A stretch of 64,000 bases of DNA from an uncultured Muribaculaceae bacterium. GTDB lineage: Bacteria; Bacteroidota; Bacteroidia; Bacteroidales; Muribaculaceae. The stretch is taken from NCBI GenBank assembly GCA_910578395.1, contig CAJTPZ010000004.1:191126-255125 (forward strand), given 5' to 3'. Of this stretch, positions 59,031 through 64,000 are shown piece after piece; position 1 is the stretch's first letter; each line of letters begins with the position of its first letter. The translations under genes and the position numbers were made by a program. Under the pieces are notes generated by a model. The model was not told where the DNA came from. It saw only the letters and a list, made by a program, of their open reading frames with translations, and did not search any database.

Positions 59031-61040
59031 CTACATCCTCACCGAGTCGGCATCCATTCGCTCAAGAAACGACTGGGTTATGGCTTTCACACGTTTCTCC
59101 ATACCCTTCCGGTCAATAAAACCGTCCGCGATATTCTCACGCATCAGAGAATCCTTATTCAGATCAAAAACTCCTACGATCTCATCATCCGACCATTCGA
59201 TTATATAGCAATCCTGCACAAATTGCGTGATATCTCCTTCCCTGTTAAAAGCCCATGTGTCCTCCCCGCTCGTTGCAAGCAGATTCTGTCCGAATGCCAC
59301 AAACGGCTTATTATATCCTATGGCTGACAGAACCGTCGGCATTATATCGATCTGCTGGGCATAGCCCTCGTGATGTCCCGGCTTAAACACATTTCCCGAC
59401 GGATCATAAAATATGATCGGAATTCTGTAGCGAGTGCCAATAGGAGTCTTGTAATAATCATGCTTCACCATCGGGAATCCATGGTCAGCCGTCAGAACAA
59501 ACACCGTATTATCATACCATGGAGCACTCTTCGCCTTCTCAAAAAACTCTTTCAGAGCATTATCGGTATATGATACGCACTTATACATCGGCACCTCCGC
59601 ATCATCCGGCCAACGGTCTTTGTATCGCTCCGGCACATTGAACGGATGATGAGACGACAAAGTGAATAATGTCGCCATAAACGGCTGTTTCATTTCTCCG
59701 AGTTTCATTGCAAAATATTGCATGAACTCTTCGTCCCAGATACCCCAGATGCCGTCAAAATCAGCATTGCCGCCGGTTCTGCTGTCCGACTCATACTCAC
59801 TTCTGCCATAATACGAATCAAAACCTACGCTCTGGGCAAATGAGTCAAAGCCCATCGACCCGTTGGTTCCTCCATGAAAGAATGCTGTGGCATAGTCACC
59901 ATGATTCTTTAACTCGTTTGGCAGACTTGTAAGATGATTCAGCGAATAAGGCGTGAGTATGAATGGTCTGCCCACCCTCGGTATCGACGCAAGCACCGCC
60001 GGCATCGCATCTATAGATGTCACAGCATTGCTGAATGATTCAGACCACGTGGTGCCGCGTTCTATCAGCGAATCCAGAAACGGCGTATATCCTGCATAAT
60101 TCCCACCGTCAAGATGTCGGTTCAGCGCTCCCACATATTCTGCAGAAAAACTCTCAAGCAGGATCACCACTATATTCGGAGTTTTGCGCTCAAGCGAATC
60201 TGCCGGATAATGCTCCGGCGAGTAAATCGCATCAAGTTCTTCTTTGTCGAAATAATGTGGCACCTCAGGCGGTGTGTTGCCGATAGTACGTATAACCGTA
60301 AATGGAGTATTGAGCACCACAGATGTCTCGGTTGGAGATTTGGCGTAACGCGACGCGTCATTCACTGAAATCGGACGCGATCCGCTTGTCACACCACCGC
60401 CACGCATCGCAAGGACCGTAACACCCGCGCACACTGTAATCGACAGTATCCCGCTTACATAGTACCATCCGAGTGCGGTATGCTGACTAAGCGGCCGCGC
60501 TCGGCGGTATACCGCCGCAAGTCCGGCGATCATTGCCACTGCCGTCAGTACAAGCCACCATTTCGACAACATTTCTGACAGAACCACTCCCGCCACGTTG
60601 CTTTCATTGGCAAACTCACTGAACACCATGGCGCTCGTCCTGCCCCCGCGGTAAACATAAGCTGCGGCATCCCCGATATTCAGAACAATCGCCAATGAAT
60701 TAGGAATCATATAGAGCCACTTCTCTATCCTCTGAATCAACACACTGCGGTCCTTCACATGAAATGGCAGCAGCACAAGCAGAAGATACGGAGCGTTCAG
60801 ATAGAAGATCGCGGAAGAATCAAATACAAGTCCGGCTCTAAAAACACGAAAAATGTCATCCCACGCAAAACCGCCTGACAACGTGGCTGGATTAACGGCG
60901 ATAAACAGAGCGCGGCACAATGTATAAGCCACATACGCCCAAAACAGATTCACAATCACTGCCGCCACACGGGGCAGACCCCTGCGGTTATCCCGACGAC
61001 GCCGGCTCGGCTTGTACAGTCCTGGTGCCGACGGTGTCAT
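59031..61040 (-). CDS. LTA-synthase-like sulfatase/phosphotransferase membrane protein
   Basis: A 669-residue protein with five membrane helices in the first 230 residues and an extracellular alkaline-phosphatase-like domain from about residue 290. Marks: NIVVILLESFSAEYVGALN (metal-binding Glu), SNAVTSIDAMPAVLASIP with the likely nucleophile Thr/Ser, FHGGTNGSMGFD, LFTLSSHHPFNVPE, and VLTADHGFPMVKHD. In Gram-negative bacteria such proteins transfer phosphoglycerol or related groups to glycans and lipids. It follows the gamma carbonic anhydrase gene with a 4-base overlap and converges on the GT90 gene (6 bases apart). Confidence 0.87.
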   Translation of the reverse strand: MTPSAPGLYKPSRRRRDNRRGLPRVAAVIVNLFWAYVAYTLCRALFIAVNPATLSGGFAWDDIFRVFRAGLVFDSSAIFYLNAPYLLLVLLPFHVKDRSVLIQRIEKWLYMIPNSLAIVLNIGDAAAYVYRGGRTSAMVFSEFANESNVAGVVLSEMLSKWWLVLTAVAMIAGLAAVYRRARPLSQHTALGWYYVSGILSITVCAGVTVLAMRGGGVTSGSRPISVNDASRYAKSPTETSVVLNTPFTVIRTIGNTPPEVPHYFDKEELDAIYSPEHYPADSLERKTPNIVVILLESFSAEYVGALNRHLDGGNYAGYTPFLDSLIERGTTWSESFSNAVTSIDAMPAVLASIPRVGRPFILTPYSLNHLTSLPNELKNHGDYATAFFHGGTNGSMGFDSFAQSVGFDSYYGRSEYESDSRTGGNADFDGIWGIWDEEFMQYFAMKLGEMKQPFMATLFTLSSHHPFNVPERYKDRWPDDAEVPMYKCVSYTDNALKEFFEKAKSAPWYDNTVFVLTADHGFPMVKHDYYKTPIGTRYRIPIIFYDPSGNVFKPGHHEGYAQQIDIMPTVLSAIGYNKPFVAFGQNLLATSGEDTWAFNREGDITQFVQDCYIIEWSDDEIVGVFDLNKDSLMRENIADGFIDRKGMEKRVKAITQSFLERMDADSVRM

Positions 61041-61585
61041 GCCTCTCCTGCTGGTTTTGCGTTTTCCTGCGACTCACTGTACCATTGTGAGTACATCAGA
61101 TAATTTCTTGCAATCTTCTGGTTCATTTCCTTTGCCTTTTCAGGCTCTACCATCTTTATGAACTTGGCGGGAGAACCGCCCCATAGTTCATGAGCACCGA
61201 TTTTTGTGCGGGAAAGCACCACCGAACCGGCAGCCACAAGTGCACCCTCGCCCACTTCCACATCATCCATCACAACCGCACCCATTCCTATCAGAGCGAG
61301 ATCATGGATCTTACACCCATGGAGTGTCACATTGTGCCCTACCGACACATCGTTGCCGATCTCGATAGTCGATTTCTGATAAAGCGTGTGCAATACCGAC
61401 CCATCCTGTATGTTCACCCGGTCACCTATTCTTATGGAATTCACATCCCCCCGAAGCACAGTATTGAACCATATCGAACATCCGTCGCCTATCACGACAT
61501 CACCGACTACAGTAGCATTTTCCGCAAGGAAACAATCCTTGCCTATTTTAGGCGCTATTCCGCGCAAAGGTATTATCAGAGCCAT
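61037..61585 (-). CDS. Gamma-carbonic-anhydrase-like hexapeptide protein
   Basis: A 182-residue left-handed beta-helix protein with the metal-binding pattern of the gamma carbonic anhydrase family: LRGDVNSIRIGDRVNIQDGS, then VGHNVTLHGCKIHD with histidine ligands, and a C-terminal helix. Members such as YrdA may hydrate CO2 or bind metabolites. The catalytic status cannot be told from sequence. The ATG at 61585 (MALIIPLRG) is the family start; the frame is open 22 codons further upstream. Confidence 0.9.
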   Translation of the reverse strand: MALIIPLRGIAPKIGKDCFLAENATVVGDVVIGDGCSIWFNTVLRGDVNSIRIGDRVNIQDGSVLHTLYQKSTIEIGNDVSVGHNVTLHGCKIHDLALIGMGAVVMDDVEVGEGALVAAGSVVLSRTKIGAHELWGGSPAKFIKMVEPEKAKEMNQKIARNYLMYSQWYSESQENAKPAGEA

Positions 61586-61672
61586 ATCTTTTTTCAGGCA
61601 AAATAAATTCTGTTTTATATTATATATTGTGTTAAATGACCACTTCCACATCTTGACTGTTGCACCTCAGAG

Positions 61673-63466
61673 TCAGATCTGCACTGTAGCCTTCTCCAGC
61701 CACTCCCGCGACCTGTCGTCTTTAAGATACGGCATAAGCGATGACCGCACACGTTCATGATACCCGTTTAACCACGCACGCTCCTCCGCGGTAAACAAAT
61801 CCATATCGATCAGCGAAGTGTCAAACGGAAACAGCGTTAACGTCTCAAACTTCAGAAACTGGGTTCCGTCGCCATGAGCCACAGGAGCAGCCTTCACTGT
61901 CAGTATGAGATTCTCACATCTCACACCATGCACACCCTCGCGGTACAGTCCGGGCTCGTCACTTGTAACCATACCCTCCGCTATAGGAGTCATGTTGTTA
62001 TTGTTCCTTATTGTCTGCGGGCCCTCATGCACATTCAGAAAATGACCTACACCATGTCCTGTGCCATGAAGATAGTTATTCTGCCCGCGCCACACATATT
62101 GGTGGGCAAGCACATCAAGCTGAACGCCACGGGTGCCTGCCGGAAACACCGCCATGTCAAGCGCTATGGTTCCCTTCAGCACAAGTGTGAAATCTCTTTT
62201 TTGCAAAGGAGTAGGATCACCGAGCGACACAGTGCGCGTTATATCTGTCGTACCGTCAAGATATTGTGCTCCGCTGTCCACCAGAAGAAGATTGCCTCGC
62301 TTAAGCTCGGCATTACTCTCTTCAGTCGCCGAATAATGCACGATAGCTCCATTCGGTCCATGCCCGGCAATTGTATCGAAGCTCTCGTCAAAAAATAAAT
62401 CCTGAGCACTACGCTTTTCTCTCAATATCGCGGCGACATCAAGCTCCGTTACCACCTTGCCCTCCGACATAAGATAGTCAATCTCTGCAAATGCCTCTAT
62501 AAGCGCGACACCGTCGCGCACCATCGCACGGCGGAATCCCTCTATCTGCACGTCATTCTTCCGCGACTTCATCATGGCCACAGGGCTTTCACCATCAACA
62601 GCACGACCACCCAGCACATGCTCCACAACCGCAGCCGTCCGGCTTGGGTCTATAAGCACACGCTCATCCATATCGAGTCCTTCGAGAAAATCAAGCACAC
62701 TGTCATATGACCGTGTCCTCACTCCAGCCATGCCAAGATGCTCCGAAACCTCATCCGTCAGCTTATCGGGATCCATGAAAAGCACACAGTCCGACACCCC
62801 CACATAAAGAAAACCGGTGGCAACAGGATTGCACTTCACATCTCGCGCACGCACATTAAGACACCATGCAATCTCATCGAGTGCCGAGATAAACACCGAC
62901 TTGACCTGCCTTTCAGCAAGCACCTCCCTTATGCGGCCGAGCTTTTCACCGGCACTCTCGCCGGCATACTTAAGTTCATGCACAAAAGCCTTCCCTTTTG
63001 GAAGTGCGGGACGGTCAGGCCAGAGCTCGTCAACCGGATCAAACGCAAAATCCAACGAGAGGTCATATTGCTGAAGAGCATTTTCCATGCCACGGGCTGC
63101 ATCCGCCGAGATAAACCACCCGTTGACGCCCACCTTGCCGCCACGCACCATATTAGCCGCAAGCCATGCATTGATCGAAGGCGTACCCGCCAGGCCATCC
63201 TTCATAAGCTTGATACCACTGCCGGCAAGCTGGACTGACGCCTGTATGAAATATCGGGAATCGGTCCACAACAAAGCCTCCGACAATGTAACAACCAACG
63301 TGCCTGCCGATCCCGTGAAACCCGAAAGATACCGGCGCGACTGCCAGTGAGACGAAAGATATTCACTCTGGTGAGGATCACTCTGCGGTATCACGGCAGC
63401 CCCTACTCCACACCTTGTCATCACCTCTCTGAGCGCTCCAAGACGCTCCGCAACGCTATTTTCCAT
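61673..63466 (-). CDS. pepP: Xaa-Pro aminopeptidase (M24B family)
   Basis: Removes N-terminal residues in front of proline. The 597-residue protein has two creatinase-like N-terminal domains (residues 1-300) and the pita-bread catalytic domain. Metal ligands are visible in LLVDSGAQYLDGTTDITRT (two Asp), HGTGHGVGHFLNVHEGP (His) and the glutamates of SDEPGLYREG and RCENLIL. This three-domain length fits the eukaryote-like aminopeptidase P group frequent in Bacteroidota. A promoter element lies at 63538-63545. Confidence 0.92.
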   Translation of the reverse strand: MENSVAERLGALREVMTRCGVGAAVIPQSDPHQSEYLSSHWQSRRYLSGFTGSAGTLVVTLSEALLWTDSRYFIQASVQLAGSGIKLMKDGLAGTPSINAWLAANMVRGGKVGVNGWFISADAARGMENALQQYDLSLDFAFDPVDELWPDRPALPKGKAFVHELKYAGESAGEKLGRIREVLAERQVKSVFISALDEIAWCLNVRARDVKCNPVATGFLYVGVSDCVLFMDPDKLTDEVSEHLGMAGVRTRSYDSVLDFLEGLDMDERVLIDPSRTAAVVEHVLGGRAVDGESPVAMMKSRKNDVQIEGFRRAMVRDGVALIEAFAEIDYLMSEGKVVTELDVAAILREKRSAQDLFFDESFDTIAGHGPNGAIVHYSATEESNAELKRGNLLLVDSGAQYLDGTTDITRTVSLGDPTPLQKRDFTLVLKGTIALDMAVFPAGTRGVQLDVLAHQYVWRGQNNYLHGTGHGVGHFLNVHEGPQTIRNNNNMTPIAEGMVTSDEPGLYREGVHGVRCENLILTVKAAPVAHGDGTQFLKFETLTLFPFDTSLIDMDLFTAEERAWLNGYHERVRSSLMPYLKDDRSREWLEKATVQI

Positions 63467-63537
63467 AAAACACGACTCTCATGATCAATATTATAAATAT
63501 CCCCTCCTTATATCCTCAAGACCCCCTCAACCCTATG

Positions 63538-63545
63538 CAAACATA
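63538..63545 (-). promoter_or_regulatory. Promoter -7 element of the aminopeptidase P gene
   Basis: Minus-strand TATGTTTG, a perfect match. TTTG lies 22 bases upstream (63571-63568). Distance to the ATG is 71 bases. Confidence 0.6.
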
Positions 63546-63605
63546 GTGAAAAAAACACACAACACGACAAAAATGGCCAAACTCGCAAAAAAAAGTCCGT
63601 TTTTT

Positions 63606-63636
63606 TTTGGCAGAACAAAAAAAGGCTATATCTTTG
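63606..63636 (+). promoter_or_regulatory. Consensus promoter of the tRNA operon
   Basis: TTTG (63606-63609), 19-base spacer, TATCTTTG (63629-63636): a full match to the consensus, 57 bases upstream of tRNA-Thr. Confidence 0.85.
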
Positions 63637-63693
63637 CAAGCGATTTCACGGGCGATCAACCACGCCCGAGGTCATTAAGAGATCATTTAAGAC

Positions 63694-63767
63694 GCCTCTT
63701 TAGCTCAGTTGGCCAGAGCACGTGATTTGTAATCTCGGGGTCGTTGGTTCGAATCCGACAAGAGGCT
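63694..63767 (+). tRNA. tRNA-Thr (anticodon TGT)
   Basis: A 74-base cloverleaf: acceptor GCCTCTT with AAGAGGC, D-arm AGCTCAGTTGGCCAGAGC, anticodon loop TTTGTAA holding TGT, T-arm GGTTCGAATCC. First gene of the operon that in Bacteroidales usually continues to tuf. Confidence 0.95.
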
Positions 63768-63805
63768 CACTGAGTGAGTAGACCAAAAATTCTATTACAC
63801 TCCAA

Positions 63806-63888
63806 GGGCGAATACCAGAGTGGCCAAATGGGGCAGACTGTAAATCTGCTGGTTTATACCTTCGGTGGTTCGAATCCATCTTCGCCCA
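63806..63888 (+). tRNA. tRNA-Tyr (anticodon GTA)
   Basis: An 83-base class II tRNA: acceptor GGGCGAA with TTCGCCC, anticodon stem CAGA/TCTG with loop CTGTAAA holding GTA, a long variable arm (ATACCTTCGGT) and T-arm GGTTCGAATCC. Confidence 0.95.
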
Positions 63889-63896
63889 CACATCAA

Positions 63897-63977
63897 CGGA
63901 TCCAAAGCGGGGTCCAGACTTAAAACCCCTTGTAGGGGTTTTCTCAACTATGAGAGTTCCAATCCCCGCTGAATCCG
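63897..63977 (+). other. Folded spacer RNA between tRNA-Tyr and tRNA-Gly
   Basis: Outer stems CGGAT/ATCCG (63897-63901 with 63973-63977) and AGCGGGG/CCCCGCT (63906-63912 with 63964-63970) enclose two hairpins: AAAACCCC-TTGTA-GGGGTTTT (63922-63942) and TCTCA-ACTA-TGAGA (63942-63955). The shape resembles a three-way junction. It may be a processing structure, an attenuator, or a decayed tRNA. Confidence 0.5.
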
Positions 63978-63984
63978 GAATTAT

Positions 63985-64000
63985 GCGGAAGTAGCTCAGT
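63985..64000 (+). tRNA. tRNA-Gly, 5' part only, cut by the window edge
   Basis: GCGGAAGTAGCTCAGT matches the 5' end of bacterial tRNA-Gly, and the order Thr-Tyr-Gly supports it. The anticodon is outside the window. Confidence 0.6.

Noticed and set aside
63700..63891. A 63-codon minus-strand frame across tRNA-Thr and tRNA-Tyr
   Set aside because: It is the well-known false protein produced by translating tRNA genes on the opposite strand (DSNHRRYKPADLQSAPFGHSG-like text).
1..64000. CRISPR arrays, insertion sequences or transposase genes
   Set aside because: None were seen: there are no regularly spaced repeats and no transposase, integrase or recombinase motifs in any frame read.

Overview
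The window looks like chromosome of a Bacteroidales bacterium, most probably of the Muribaculaceae type (inference). The main reason is its promoters: about twenty sites match the Bacteroidota -7 element TAnnTTTG, several with TTTG 19-20 bp upstream. Gene orders also fit the order: dut / TPR protein / DUF4292 lipoprotein / EnvC-like factor, psd-pssA-DUF4834, a PorX response regulator, a class III fructose bisphosphatase, and a tRNA-Thr/tRNA-Tyr/tRNA-Gly cluster of the kind that precedes tuf. Most of the window is housekeeping sequence in short operons with 4-base ATGA overlaps.

Layout. 1-3.2 kb (minus): a secreted protein (cut by the window edge), an MBOAT acyltransferase, a 49-residue membrane peptide, smpB and a Yip1-like membrane protein. 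3.2-7.9 kb (plus): gltX, an outer-membrane-like protein and a GH127 lipoprotein, closed by a strong terminator. 8.0-11.75 kb (plus): four compact phage-head-like genes (small acidic protein, DUF5309-like major capsid protein, connector-like protein, P22-type portal) with no terminase, tail, lysis or integrase gene nearby. 11.9-13.2 kb: DUF6249 protein, ECF sigma factor and a membrane protein. 13.2-19 kb (minus): a UvrD/AddA-like helicase with an eroded nuclease motif, cinA and tsaD. 19-32.5 kb (plus): valS, a DUF1460 protein, prmC-recX-comF, a dicarboxylate symporter, two rhomboid proteases, a THUMP RNA methyltransferase, purD, a membrane protein, folA and a His-rich lipoprotein.

32.5-40.6 kb: a divergent tyrosine phenol-lyase/tryptophanase-family enzyme facing an AraC regulator, tRNA-Asn, a lipoprotein overlapping a SUI1 factor, a PepSY-like protein, rpsT, tRNA-Glu, a probable small RNA with its own promoter and terminator, a VanZ-like protein, a conserved hypothetical gene with a 22-codon upstream ORF, recO, and two unrecognised genes, one carrying two copies of a FYIG motif. 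40.7-53 kb (minus): cell-envelope and lipid genes (EnvC-like, DUF4292, TPR, dut, DUF2461, DUF4834, pssA, psd, yidC), then pyrG and pckA. 53.2-59 kb (plus): porX, tsaE, birA, fbp, GT90 glycosyltransferase. 59-63.5 kb (minus): LTA-synthase-like phosphotransferase, gamma carbonic anhydrase, aminopeptidase P. The window ends in a tRNA operon.

The best candidates for new biology are the isolated capsid/portal cassette at 8.0-11.75 kb, the divergent lyase with its regulator and repeated ATTAC boxes, the FYIG-repeat gene pair, the small RNA near 37.6 kb and the folded spacer between tRNA-Tyr and tRNA-Gly. Functions rest on motifs and remembered families; no database search was possible.
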